DNA of 64,000 bases from Pyrus communis (GCF_963583255.1 NC_084816.1:6398600-6462599); one strand, 5' to 3'. Positions 24,319 through 35,996 are shown, counted from the first letter of the stretch. Notes: generated from the letters alone by a model not told the origin. Program-made: numbers and translations.

Positions 24319-24495
24319 ATTGACCGGTACACGGAGTAGTACATCACGTGTCATTATAAAAATAATGGGATATGTGTGATAAAAAGTTAATAACTTAAAA
24401 AAATAAAATTTCTCAACTTAAAAAAATAAAATTTCTCACCCACTTCTATTAAAACACATGGTGTATTATTTGTGTTCCCGTTACAATGAAAATTT
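24319..24495. mobile_element. MITE copy (170-bp family) adjoining the TRIM
   Basis: It shares with 27850-28015 and 28055-28224 the string GGGATATGTGTG(A)T, then AAAAAGTTAATAACTT, AATAAAATTT and AAAACACATGGTGTA, and a right end of CAATGAAAATTTTCT. The TRIM inserted into or next to its left end. An internal 30-bp duplication (AACTTAAAAAAATAAAATTT twice, at 24391-24437) is specific to this copy. Confidence 0.6.
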
Positions 24496-24744
24496 TCTGA
24501 AGCAAAAAAAAAAGGAGAGTGAGGTAAATGACGTACACGTGTCAGGAACACAACTGTCGGATTTTATCCTAACAATAACAAGTGCGCACTTGAGAGACCA
24601 CGATGGAAAAACCCACCCTACTAGTAGCAAACAAAATTGAAAATACCACTAGGTCCCATCTTTCCCTCTCTTTTTTGTTTCATTTTCAGTTTTTCTTATA
24701 ATTTTCATTTTTCTCTCCTTTTTTCTTCAAACAGCGGCATGATG

Positions 24745-24925
24745 CATATTAATTATTATGGTTTTTAGGGGTATAAAATTTAATTTAAAATTTAATATAT
24801 ATATATAATTATTATAGTTAATTTAATATATATATATATATTTATTATAGTTTTTAGGGGTATAAAATTGTTAAATTAATATATATATAGTATTTTTGTA
24901 GGGTTATAAAATTATTAAATTAATA
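24745..24925. repeat. AT-rich degenerate repeat in the hAT right arm
   Basis: Repeats of TTTTTAGGGGTATAAAATT followed by TTAATATATATA occur here two or three times. They also occur at 22006-22040 on the other side of the tandem array, so the array sits between matching sequences. Confidence 0.6.
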
Positions 24926-25499
24926 TTCTGCTTATTGTGTATCGTGTTACCCACGTGTATACCCAAACCAACCCGTTATCTTAACATGTGCTTATCGGGT
25001 TACCCGATAACGATCCGATTCGTTATCGTGTCGACCCGAACACTTGTTAATTTCGTATCGTGTCGTGTCGGGTTATCAGATCGTGTCAGGAATTGCCAGG
25101 CCTACATATTACATCTTGAGGTATTGAAATTCCATCAATTTGTGCCTTCAGTTTAATTAAGTGTATGATACTTCTTTTAATTGATGGCCTAGTAAGCTTG
25201 AGACTCTTATATTGGCTATCGTGTAAACCACATTTGCACACAATGACAAAATACTCATCAATTTAATGAATGTTCTAAGAGATAAAAGGTATAAGTTGAT
25301 ACAATTTCAAAATCTCAAGGTGTAATGTGAGAAAGTTGAAGCCTCATGGTCCATTTTGGAAATCAGCTCAAGCTTGAAACATGAAAAATGTAGTTATAAT
25401 CCTTTATTGTTTATTTGAACATTTCTAGCGAATAGAAAACAGTAGTTAATGAACGTCAGTTCGGAAAATCCATTCTTTTTAATACAAGAGACTAGATGC

Positions 25500-26880
25500 A
25501 GTACACACTATGTGTGTGATTTAAAATTGGAGAAATTAGGTTCGTGTCTCTATTTTTACTACTCCATTGATTAAAACCTTATTCCTTTTCAATTTTTGAT
25601 CAAGGTCCTTAGGTTTTAATAAACATCATTAATTATTTTAATAATAAAATATTTTTTTATTTCTAAATATATTCATTTAGTATTATATGTGACATCCCAC
25701 ATCGCCCAGGGGAGTGATCCTTATATGTATATCCCATCCCTACTTAGCACGAGGCTTTTTGGGAGCTCATTGGCTTCAGGTTCCGTAGGAACTCCGAAGT
25801 TAAGCGAGAAGGGGGCTAGAGCAATCCCATGATGGGTGACCCACTGGGAAGTTGCTCGTGAGTTCCAAAAAACAAAACCGTGAGGGTGTGGTCGAGGCCC
25901 AAAGCGGACAATATCGTGCTACGGTGGTGGAGCGGGCCCGGGAAGTGGTGCCGCCCGGGCCGGGATGTGACATTATAAATGTTACATTTGGTATATTTAT
26001 ATTTATGGTTAAATTTTTTATCATATATTTTTATTTTTAGTTTGTACCCATTTTTAATTTGCAACCCATTTTTAATTTGTACCAATTTTTTCTCAGTTTT
26101 AATTTGTACCCATATATTAATTTCATTTTGTGCCCATAGTTTTTTAAAGTTTAATTTGTATTTGTACCCATATTTTTTTAAATTTATTTGTATCCATTTT
26201 CAATTGTGCTAAATGTACCCATGCTAATTGTATGTATTTATTTTATGTTTCAAAATATATCAGTAGTTATTTTTTAAAATATGTTAATAATTATGTGGGT
26301 AGATTATTTTCTTGCTGTAATTTTGTGAAGGACAATATTACTCTAATATATATTTTTAAGTATTTATTATATTTTGAAAATATTATTTGAATTTGTTTAA
26401 ATTTCATAATTTGTGGGACATTAAATGCATAATGCATGAGTTAAATATCTTAAATGATGTTAAGGACCTTGATCAAAATATTTAAACAAATAAGGTTTTA
26501 GTCTAACAATTAAGTTGATCAAGGACCGTAACAATGACCCTTTAAAATTTTAAAAAGAATTAAATTAAATTTATGTAAAAAAAAAAAATTGGTGGATTGG
26601 GGAAGTTAGAAAAAGTGGGGAAAAAAAAGTAGATGTGGGTGGGTGCAAATGAGAGAGAGAGAGAGAGAGTGAGTTTAGATATTGCTAAGATGGCACAGTT
26701 GTGAGGTTAAAAAAAAAAGTAAAAATTTATTTGTGTAAAATTACTATAATGTCCAATTTTTCTCTTTTCTAATATTTTCTTTTAGTTTTGTATAAAAGGG
26801 TATAATAGTAATTTTATTGAATTTGACAAATAGAATTCTATTAATATATAGTTTAGATCCAAATATGGGGAGGGAATTCT
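25500..26880. repeat. AT-rich repeat R, copy with Cassandra solo LTR
   Basis: Parallel to 48690-51650: both begin TACTCCATT(G/T)ATTAAAA, then CAATTTTTGATCAAGGTC, AACATCATTAATTATTT and AAATATATTC, and after the Cassandra insertion TATATTTATATTTATGG. The second part is a run of degenerate units on the theme AATTTGTACCCATTTTT. Total unit length is about 1.1 kb without the insertion. I cannot assign it to a known superfamily. Confidence 0.65.
25688..25972 (+). mobile_element. Cassandra TRIM solo LTR
   Basis: 285-bp LTR with TG..CA ends (TGTGACATCCCACATCG to GGGATGTGACA) and a perfect 5-bp TSD TTATA (25683-25687 and 25973-25977). The 5S-like core includes GAACTCCGAAGTTAAGCGAG and GATGGGTGACCC, matching the 5S internal promoter region. 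Confidence 0.93.
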
Positions 26881-27576
26881 AAGAAAATCCATTTTTTCTT
26901 TTAAAAAGACTAAATTTAATTATTGTTGCTGTGTATGTTTTAATCATTAGAATAGTCTAAATGTAGATAAAAGCACAAAAACTAAATGCAAAGACTCGTA
27001 TTTCCTAAACACTCACACTTCCTGAAAACAAAACAAAAACTGTCGCACTTTGATTGAATAAAGTAATTACATTTATATGCATGTAGTAACTGGCTCATTA
27101 TAAATGTCATAGAACTTAAATCACAGCTACATAACTAGAGTAAAGTTTTTTTGCCAGACTGCAAAGTAAAGTTTTCTTGCTAGACCGCAGAAATAAACAT
27201 AAAGTAAATAATTGATGACATATATTTTGTAGTTTGAAAAGAGAACAATTTATATAGAAACAAGATAGTGCTGTCACATATTCATTTTTACCTTTTATAC
27301 ATCCTTGTTAATTTTTGGTCATTAATCTTCTCCAATTCATTTGATCTGATGACCAGGAATTAAAAGGAACGTGTAAGAAATAAAAATAAATGTATGGATA
27401 GCACTACCGTATAACTGTAGTCTATATATATCGAAGTCCATGAATGAAGTATTAATAGAAAAAGCCTACTATTTGGTTCACAAATAGAGTTCCCTAAGAA
27501 TATAAGCACAAGTATCACGTTCTCATGAGTGTGCTTGTCAAACATGAGTAGGAAATTCTTACTCATCCCAAACTTG
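26881..27576. other. Intergenic, nothing recognised
   Basis: AT-rich with a few short ORFs. No element boundaries or coding similarity seen. Confidence 0.45.
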
Positions 27577-27762
27577 GGAAAGAGGTCCTCTCCGGATCTC
27601 TTTCACCAAGGTTATCGGATCAAGTGATCCGAATCTTTAAAATTTCATTCAATGGTCCACCTATTTTGATCTCTTAAAAACTATAATAATTTTTTGTTGT
27701 TTGATGAAATTTCAAAAGTTTGGATCATTTAATTCAGTGGAGAGGATCTCTTTCCCCAAACT
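27577..27762. mobile_element. Foldback MITE
   Basis: Left end GGGAAAGAGGTCCTCTCCGG pairs with the right end (reverse strand) GGGGAAAGAGATCCTCTCC. The arms continue as GATCCGAA..TTTAAAATTTCAT and its inverted match, so the whole ~186 bp can fold into a hairpin. It is related to the foldback at 28513-28715. TSD not resolved. Confidence 0.65.
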
Positions 27763-27849
27763 TTGCAGTTTGTATCCACCAACCAAACGTGCCATCATAA
27801 ATATCAATTGCTTTTTTTAAGAAATACTTTCCACAAATATGAGAGATTT

Positions 27850-28015
27850 TTCTATGTGATCGGAACATGAGATGATATATCATGTGTCACTATACAAATG
27901 TTGGGATATGTGTATTAAAAAGTTAATAACTTAAAAAATAAAATTTTCCACCACTTAAATAAAAACACATAGTGTACCACTTGTGTTTTGGTCACAATGA
28001 AAATTTTCTCTGCAA
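27850..28015. mobile_element. MITE, 170-bp family, copy 2
   Basis: Inverted ends GAGATTTTTCTATGTGATC and (reverse strand) GAGAAAATTTTCATTGTGACC enclose the family core GGGATATGTGT..AAAAAGTTAATAACTT. Flanks CACAAATAT and TGCAAACAT are a possible diverged 9-bp TSD. Confidence 0.65.
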
Positions 28016-28054
28016 ACATGCTGTCATTAAGATAGGAACTGTCGGTGTATTGGC

Positions 28055-28224
28055 CCAATTTTTCAATATGACCGGAATACGGGATAATACACCACGTGTT
28101 ACTATATAAACAGTGGGATATGTGTGTTAAAAAGTTAATAACTTTAAGGATAAAATTTCTTACCACTTATATAAAAACACATGATGTACCATTCATGTTC
28201 CAATTATAATGAAAAATTTCTCAT
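28055..28224. mobile_element. MITE, 170-bp family, copy 3
   Basis: Same core as 27850-28015 in the same orientation, about 40 bp away. The flanks TGTATTGGC (28046-28054) and TGTATTGGG (28225-28233) match at 8 of 9 bases, consistent with a Mutator-type 9-bp TSD. Confidence 0.72.
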
Positions 28225-28360
28225 TGTATTGGGCGATTTGGAACCTTTCATATCACATGGTACGTGTTATTATTAATTGGAACACCGGCCGCTTGCTTTT
28301 CTATATCCGTAAAAAGGATCAAGAATTTAGGATTATCAAAAGAAGTTAATATATGCCTTT

Positions 28361-28489
<129 letters not shown>

Positions 28490-28512
28490 TTTACTTTTCC
28501 CAAAAAAAAAAA

Positions 28513-28715
28513 GGAAGGGATTATCTCTAGATCTCTTCCACCTAATTCACTAAGTTTGAGATCCGGGCCATTGAAATTTGATCCAACGGTTAAAGTTATT
28601 GAAACTTTTAAAGTGTATCCCCTGTTTGTAGCCGTTGGATCAAATTTTAATGGTCCAGATCCCCGGATTTGATGGATTAGGAGGAAGGGATCCGGAGATG
28701 ATCCATTTCCGAAAA
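28513..28715. mobile_element. Foldback MITE
   Basis: Left arm GGAAGGGATTATCTCTAGATC and right arm (reverse strand) GGAAATGGATCATCTCCGGATC. Inner arms TTGAAATTTGATCCAACGG and its inverse CCGTTGGATCAAATTTTAA pair almost perfectly, giving a near full-length hairpin. Confidence 0.7.
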
Positions 28716-28769
28716 AAATAATATAGGAAGTATTTAAGGAAAGAAAAATTTATTTTTTTGTAATAAAAT

Positions 28770-29094
28770 GAGGATTAGTTGTGGGGCCTACACCACATCG
28801 AACTTCAACGATCCGAACCGTTTATTTTTCAAATTGCACCTCTTAGATCATCCTTGAAAAATATTAGTCAATCGGAAATATTTGAGATATCTACTTGAGT
28901 TCAAGAAATTGACGAACATTTTGTTCTATAAGAACAATGAAATTTCATCGTAATAATTAAATAGGAAAATGGTTTTGGATTGAATTAAATTTTTGCAAGG
29001 ATAATCTATGAATTGAGGCTTACAAAATAGACCGTCCAGATCGTTGAAGTTCGTTGTAGAGTGGGTTCCACAACTAATCCCTTTTTTTTTTTTT
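28770..29094. mobile_element. MITE with 9-bp TSD
   Basis: Ends GGATTAGTTGTGGGGCC (left) and, on the reverse strand, GGGATTAGTTGTGGAACCC (right, next to a T run). TSD TAATAAAAT occurs at 28761-28769 and 29095-29103. The arms contain further inverted matches (CGAACTTCAACGATC versus GATCGTTGAAGTTCG). A 9-bp TSD suggests a Mutator-type MITE. Confidence 0.75.
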
Positions 29095-29103
29095 TAATAA
29101 AAT

Positions 29104-29647
29104 AGAAATCATTTCCCTTAAAAGGCCTATATATATCACAAAATTAGACAAAACTAAAATCATTAAGACATTCATTTGAGTGAAAAAATAAACGAATACG
29201 GTTCTACAAAGAAACCCTGAACTCTTAATATAATAATCTAACGGTTATATAATTTCAAATTTGGATGATTTTTGGTAGACATGATATTCGAGAGAAGACT
29301 TAAAAGATAAACGGATCGAATTGTTGAAACATATTATGAAGTGGGCCTAGAAAATATGAGTCAAAAATTGTGTAAAAAAGATAGTGACACGAATTTGTCC
29401 AATATGTATATATGTTACTGAACTTTCCATGCACATACGTAATACGTTTTGCTCATGAGATGTAACAGAATTTAAACACAAAAGAATGTGCTTCTGGTAG
29501 AAGAAAGTAATTGTCAACAAGATGATAAGACAGTGAGACAATCGAACATGATTTGAAATTCTATAGAATTCCCTCTCTCAGATTGGGGAATTAAAGTAAT
29601 CTGAATTTTCCACCTCAAAAGGAAAAAAAGAATAAAAGGCTAACTAC
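29104..29647. other. Intergenic, nothing recognised
   Basis: AT-rich sequence without recognisable genes. Part of it (29150-29340) resembles the inner sequence of the preceding MITE in wording but has no clear boundaries. Confidence 0.4.
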
Positions 29648-30210
29648 TGTGGATGCAAATTTCCGCATTCTTCTTCTTGGACGAAAATGCACATGCAAAA
29701 TAATTAACACCTTAAGTCAAGGCCAAGAACCTCATGCTCCCACAATGAATTTTTTTTGTTTTTTGGGGGGGGGGGGGGGGATGCTTTGGCTGAAGAACCT
29801 CCAATGCCAAAGTTAGAATTTGAGGGAAAAATGTTTAGAGAAATTTGGAGAATTTTTAGAAGAGTGGGAACCGGCCACATTTGGTGGTTTGTGGGTGTAA
29901 TTGCAAGATACATAATATCTTGCAATCAATTAGGAAATTAATTAATTAGGAAATTAATCAATTAATTTAGGTAATTAATCATATTTTGAATAAATAATTT
30001 GAAGGTTACCTTGTGGGGAGGATTTGATGAGGATGGATGAAATATGTTTTGAATAAATACCTATTTTGTTCACTTTTGACCTTGATTGAGTCGTGATTGT
30101 CCACTGTTAGTGCGTAGGAGTTTCGGTGTGCCTCAAGGGTAATTTTGTCATTTTCACCCAAGAATCCATGTGTCGCCTCCATACTTTTCTCGATTATTTT
30201 TGGCTCCACA
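29648..30210 (-). mobile_element. Solo LTR of the LARD-type element
   Basis: 563 bp reading, on the minus strand, from TGTGGAGCCAAAAATAAT to GAAATTTGCATCCACA, the same ends as the LTRs at 59589-60198 and 63056-63670. Perfect 5-bp TSD ACTAC at 29643-29647 and 30211-30215. It carries the same long C homopolymer (G run on the + strand, 29765-29780). It is more diverged than the two LTRs at 60 kb. Confidence 0.9.
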
Positions 30211-30283
30211 ACTACCACATTATCGATCAACATTCTGCAAAGGATCATTAAGAACTAGGACAATTTCTTCATGTAGCTCCATC

Positions 30284-31326
30284 TAGACCTGACATTCGTG
30301 TCATGCTTCTCATGTTCGTGTCGTTTTCATGACATACTCGATACCTTAACGGGTCGTGTTGTGTAACACCCGTTAAAGTAAACGAGTAATATGACCCGAC
30401 TCGAAATTGATCCATTAAAATTATCAAGTGATATAACCCGACCTGTTACCTGTTAAAAAAAAAAAAATTTAAATCAATAAATAATGAAAATGAAAAATAT
30501 AATTTGACTTAAAAAAAATGGAAAACATAATACTAAATTAGTATATGCATATTACATTGTCACGTCAATATTACATCAAAATATTAAAAAAAAAAAAAAA
30601 AAAAACATTTGTCTTTCAAGTATTATAGACCCCAAAATAAGATCCTAATGCAAAAACATGAGTACATTACTACAAACTACCAAATGTTTAAGGATGTGCA
30701 AAATGAAGAGAGTTGCGTTTCAAGGTTGAGGATGCAATCCCGAACGTTTATATATGCTTTCACATTTTTCAGATTTGTACATTAATTATTATGAATTTTA
30801 CTTATTTTGAACTCCCTTAAATATACTATTCATGAGGGCTTGTATGGTTCTAAAAATTGAAATGGCGATGTCCCCATCCTCAAAGTGTAGAGGATGCACT
30901 CACGAGCGTTTGTCGATTTTTTTCACACTTTTTGCACTTTTAAATTAATTATTATAATTTTTTTAATGTGTTTTATAATTTTTTTCAATTTCACTCTTTG
31001 CGTATAGTATACTATAAAAATAAATAAATAGAACTTAAATATAATAATACAATAATACATATATATACACACACACACTATGCCTATTATATTTTATAGT
31101 AAATTTTTTTTATTAGTTTAAAAAATTAAAATGATGAAAATAACATTTTTCTTAACTTGTCGAAACGGGTTATCCACGTGTCACCATCGTGTTAACCTAT
31201 TAAGGATTAGTTATTAACGGGTTCTTATCGTGTGACCCGATTAGTTATTGTGTCCATCCGAAACCCGTTTTTTCTGTGTCGTTTACTTATCGTGTTAACG
31301 AATTGTGTAAGAAATTGCCAATTCTA
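30284..31326. mobile_element. Non-autonomous hAT, deletion derivative of the 17973-25104 family
   Basis: Ends TAGACCTGACATTCGTG (left) and, on the reverse strand, TAGAATTGGCAATTTCTTAC (right). The TSD is GCTCCATC / ACTCCATC (30276-30283 and 31327-31334, 7 of 8 bases). Its left 450 bp follow the left arm of the 7.1-kb hAT element (for example ACATTTGT, AAATAAGA and GTGCAAAATGAA-type strings in the same order), and both ends share the AACGGGT/CGTGT subterminal motifs. No transposase remains. Confidence 0.82.
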
Positions 31327-31334
31327 ACTCCATC

Positions 31335-32290
31335 ATCACATACAATCATGCTATATTATGGAGGCGACGATGTGACAAGATACTATTACATGTCCTTTTT
31401 TTTTCCCAATTGAAATTCAGAGAACTTTATACAGTGGAGTATTATATCACATATATACTTTATACAATGGCTATGATGTGACGAGATACTATAACATGCC
31501 TTTCCTTCAAGCCCCACGTCTCTCTTTATGCTCTTTGATGTGTGGAATATCAAATATACATGAGCTTAGAACCTCTTCTAATAACTTAAGTGTAAAATAG
31601 TTAAATGTCTTATTGTTTTTTTTTTGTAATATTATTTTATATATAGCTAATGGCTGAAATACCCATAGCAAGGTTAGTATTGAAGCCGCAAGATAAAATA
31701 ATTTGGTAAAGCACGTTATATGTAATGTACATATATAATATCAAAAGTATGGATTCCACATCATATGGACCCCCTCTAAGAAATTGGGACCGATGAATTA
31801 CTTTTCAGATGAGAGTGCATGGAATCTAATTAAACTTAAACAAACTACTCTGAAGTTGCTTAGATAGTTTTACAGAAAACATAGAGTATACCTGCAACGG
31901 ATTATAAAGAACTGAGTTTAAAATGAAAGCTAATTAAGGACGCAAGTACAGCATGTATATTTAAGATCATATATAATTAGAGTTAAAAAGAAAAGATCAT
32001 GCTATAGCAAAGTATACTTTGATAATAAGATATGTGATACATGTAATGACTGTCAATTTAGTAAAATCATAACAATTTGTTTACTATGTTTTAGGAGTTT
32101 GAATTTAATCATAAACTTTTTTTATAAACAACATCAAGGGTAATGAAGAATTAGAAGAGTAGGACTACACATAAGGGTTGTAGACATAAAACTAAATCCC
32201 ATGACACAAAAAATATAAATAGATAAATAAAATAAAGAAAGTCAAAAGACCTATAGGAACGGTATAACATATTCACTGTGTTTCTTCAAA
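31335..32290. other. Intergenic, nothing recognised
   Basis: AT-rich flank without recognisable ORFs or repeats. Confidence 0.45.
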
Positions 32291-32438
32291 GGGTGGTGCT
32301 ATACACATATTCTTTTTAACTTCCACATATTTCTCTTAATTTTCGGTCATCAAATTGAATGAATTAAAAAAGATCAAATGACATAAATTAATAATAGGTG
32401 TGTGGGAGGTAAAATTGAATGTGTGAATAGAACCACCC
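32291..32438. mobile_element. MITE, GGGTGGTGCTAT family
   Basis: Inverted ends GGGTGGTGCTATACAC and (reverse strand) GGGTGGTTCTATTCACAC, with the core CTTAATTTTCGGTCATCAAAT shared with 44416-44551. Flanks TCTTCAAA and ATTCCAAA may be a diverged 8-bp TSD. Confidence 0.7.
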
Positions 32439-34681
32439 ATTCCAAAAAGATGGGCCTACTTTTATGCATAGTGTGGTTGGCGTTATGCATGCTTAAGGGT
32501 AACACTATATTGTTTTAAGCTTATCATTATCTTTCGACTTGTAGAGAACCCAGCAAACTGTTGACCTATCCTACTACTTCTAACTGAATACCCACGAAGG
32601 CTAGCACAAACTAACAACTCAAACTGAATATGCAGCTGGCAGCAAGTAACTACTATATATTAACTAAAGAGTATATTGGATTTTTTAAAGGTTTTAAAGA
32701 AGAACACATGTAAAAAATAAAATAAAATAAAAAAGAAATGCAAATAATACCATGGCCCATTTGGAAGAAGAAGAACGTCAGAAGGTGATAAAGAGGAATA
32801 AAGTGAAAAGGAAAAATAAAACGCAGGCCCATCTGCTTCACCGTACACAATAGCACAGAAGAATACAGAAAGAGAGTAGATTTCACACTTATCAATGAGT
32901 GGGTCAACAAAATGAACAAACATAAAAATTGAGGTCGTGGAATTCGGAGCCCTGCATGCTTTGAATTAGTCTTTGATTGCGTTGCATTGCTCTTCCTAAA
33001 CGATCGTACCTCTCTCAGTCTCTCATCAGGCTTCATCAATAGCCATTCCTCCTCTTTTTTGCTTTCCCTTTTGCCACCGCCCATATGCATAATGCATGCT
33101 CATTTTCTTCTCACAATAACTGTTTCTGCAGTCTACGTCCCATGACCAATATCAAATATCGAGAGAGAGAGAGAGAGAGAGAGTAAGAGTGTCTGCTTTG
33201 AGTTTTTGCTTCTGAGCATTCTGGTTGGATTGCTTTATTCGTCCATTGCTTGGCAGCCTTGGTTCTCACAAAAGCAAATCCATGATTCCTCTCTTTTTCA
33301 TAAGATGACCAACCCTTTTGGCTTACAATACTAATATGTAATTATTACATCGATCTCTGAAGAGATCAGAAGAGATATAATCATATCTTGTTATATTCTA
33401 ACGTGACCAAATTCTATTATTTTCTTGGCCCAATTTCAGAAGAATGTTTGGGGGAACCATGTTTGGTTTTAAAGTAGTAAACAATAAAAAAGTGTTTAAA
33501 AAAGGCTTGCACCCAAGTTCTGTGTTGAATTCACTATCTTTTAATAATGCTGCATAAAAAGAAAATTAACGAAAATAGTTCTTTGACCTATCTAGTATTT
33601 GAAAAAACAAATTAATTAACTCATGCACATTGTATAACAATATTGTAGACAACTTGCTGATCGCTTGGGTTTGGTTGGTTGAGAAAATTGGATACTTGCA
33701 TGCATGGTTTTTAGTGGGATTTTTGGCATTTTCTCATATTTCACTTCAAAGTTGTCAACTTTCACTTTCACCCACCCAAAACAAATAAGTACTTCCACTG
33801 ACCTTATCATTCTTATTATTATTACAAAATCATTATATATAGTACTGTTTTGTATGCATGATAATGATGCTCTCTCTCTCTCTCTCTCTCTCTCTCCCCC
33901 CTCCCATGCATCAGTCTCTCTGACGCACAAATCTAAATGTAGTAAACATGTTTTCCTGCTGAGGTGAAAACTGAAAACAAATTAACATCCTATTGAATTC
34001 GAATCTCTTAAAAACATGAGACAAGAAGCTTTCTGGGAGTTCAAAATTTGCGACATTTACAGGAATTGGGAAAATGGGCGAAGTGGAGTCAGTGTCCCTC
34101 TCTCAAGTCCTGATGACACATCACTTTTCGTTCATTAAATTTTTTAGAGAGAGAGAGACCATTGAAGACAGTGCTTGGTGAATGACCTAAAGGCAAACCT
34201 TTTCAGAGCAATGGTGGAATGTGGATCAGATCAAGTACTTAAGTTAAAACCTAAACCAGAGAGACATAGAGAGACTTACAATCAATGCAAAATCGTACGC
34301 ACATAATTAATAGTAGGACTCATAATATAATAAATAAATTCAATGAGTAGACATTATTCTTGCATTTTCATTTCTCATGCAGTAGGGTTAATATTAAATG
34401 CATGTGGCTAAAAGAAGACGTGAGAGGTTTATAACAAGTGATCATCTCATAGTGTTCCGATACAACCCTATGCTACACAAATTAAGGACCAAGTACTCCA
34501 TACATATGTAATTAAACCCATACACTGATACACGATACCAACAAGCACAACATAAGTACTCAAAGTTAAAAATAAAAACAAAATAAAATACAAAATAGAA
34601 AGCCTACCATTTCTTAATTGGTTCCACCTCTAATCAGCAATGATGATTAGGATTCTTGAAATTCATCACCGTGGGCCTTAG
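32439..34681. other. Region downstream of the Dof gene, no gene recognised
   Basis: Includes GA/CT microsatellites at 33160-33183 and 33871-33896 and a 145-codon minus-strand ORF (32653-33090) of low complexity with no domain, which I do not accept as a gene. The last 200-300 bp before 34682 should hold the 3' UTR of the Dof gene. Confidence 0.4.
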
Positions 34682-35996
34682 TTACAAGAGATGGCTTGTG
34701 GAAGAAGAGTTGGGTCCTGATAAATCTGTCCACGCATTCAAATTTCCACCCCAGAACTGGCTATTGTTAATTTCAGGTGAAATAGCAGTACCCAAAGAAG
34801 GTCTCATCAAACTAGGACCATGATTATCTTCAGTTTTCACTGGAGGGGGCAACTGCTCAGTACTAATCCTAGAATTATTCCCAACCATTGGATGGGTTGA
34901 TGCTTGATGATCGACTCCTTGATCACTAGTTTGAAATGGGTATAAACCTGTTGATGTTGATGATTCGAACCCGGTACCGCCCAAGAATGGAATGTGCTGC
35001 AAGTTCAAATTACGCCACTGATTATTATGACCCCCTCCTAATATTCCACCACTTAAATTGTTCATATTATTGCCTCCTGCAATCTGATGAAATTGAAACC
35101 CCATATGATGATGGTGATGATCAGTCTCTTCCTGCTGGATCTCATTGAAGTTCAATCCCATGTTCCCAGCACCACCATAACGACCTAGACTTTGTATGGA
35201 TGATGCTAGAAATGGTAGTGATTGATGAGTACTCGGTGGTAGGTTTGAAAAATGATGAGTAATATTACCAATCATATGATCTGATGAGTTGTTGGTAATT
35301 GAGTTGGAACCTGTTTGGATATGATCGCCAGTGGCTACTGGAGATTTGGATCGACTGCTGTTACTGCTGTTGTTGCTTTTGCTTTTCTTGTTTCGACGAC
35401 ATCCTCCTCCCACGGGAACGCTCCTTAGGGAACCTCCTCGGGTCCAATAACGCCTACATGTCTTGCAGAAGTGGCGAGGCTGACTGAGGCTGTAGTTGTT
35501 GAAATAGCAAAACTTGGTGTTGGTGGACTCACACCGCGGACACTTGAGCGCGGTTTCTGGTTGTGGAATCTTTGCCAGACGGGCTCGATCAGACATCGAA
35601 CTAGGTCTGATGGAGCCTGGGCCGCCACCACCACCAATATTAGCTGCACCACCAACATGAGTTAGTGACGGTGGTGGAGGCAGTGGTGGAAGCTCATGTA
35701 GATTTTCACTTCCAGTAGTAGCACTTCCTAGTGGATGATGATTTGGCTGCTGCAAGATAATAAAAATCAAAAGAAACTATGAGTTAATCATAAGAAACAA
35801 ATATTTCTGGTATATTCACAAAGATATCACATAGGAATAGGAATAATTATCTTTTTAATTTGCTTTTAGTTTTGTTCTTCCCTTTTCTCTATTTTGGCGA
35901 CGATAGAAGTTATTGATGGAAAATTGGAGCTAGAGAAAACCTCACCTGATGCCAATTGGGAGGATCTAAATAGACTGGAATAGATGAGAAAACCAT
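34682..35996 (-). CDS. Dof zinc-finger transcription factor, DOF2.4/DOF5.1 (PEAR)-like
   Basis: Two exons: 35946-35996 (17 codons, [17 protein letters not shown]) and 34682-35749 (355 codons plus TAA), joined in phase 0 across a 196-bp GT..AG intron, 372 aa. The MVFSS start, the intron directly after the NW.Q motif and the WGGN...W C-terminus are traits of the DOF2.4/DOF5.1/DOF3.6 subgroup. The Dof finger lies at about residues 85-139 ([19 protein letters not shown], then [14 protein letters not shown]), a C2C2 finger that binds AAAG cores, followed by a basic RRNKKSKS nuclear-localisation-like stretch. The rest is Asn/His/Ser-rich, with no other domain. Members of this group act in the nucleus in vascular/procambial growth; the specific role here is inferred. 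No breaks are seen. Confidence 0.94.

Larger units (their letters stand above)
17973..25104 (-). mobile_element. hAT transposon, 7.1 kb, with nested insertions
   Basis: The termini are TAGGTCTGGCAAATGGG (left) and, on the reverse strand, TAGGCCTGGCAATTCCTGAC (right). They are flanked by a perfect 8-bp TSD CATATTAC (17965-17972 and 25105-25112), the hAT hallmark. Subterminal zones (17990-18110 and 24940-25095) carry repeated CGTGTCGTGTC and AACGGGT motifs in inverted orientation. The interior holds a broken transposase on the minus strand (18620-20706), a duplicated palindrome (21837-21960), a 347-bp tandem array (22054-23726), a TRIM (23803-24318) and a MITE copy (24319-24495). Confidence 0.92.

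Noticed and set aside
23999..24347. Minus-strand ORFs over the TRIM
   Set aside because: The same ORF appears in both LTRs because the LTR is duplicated; TRIMs do not encode proteins.
32653..33090. 145-codon minus-strand ORF near the Dof gene
   Set aside because: Low complexity, no recognised domain, and overlapping alternative frames.
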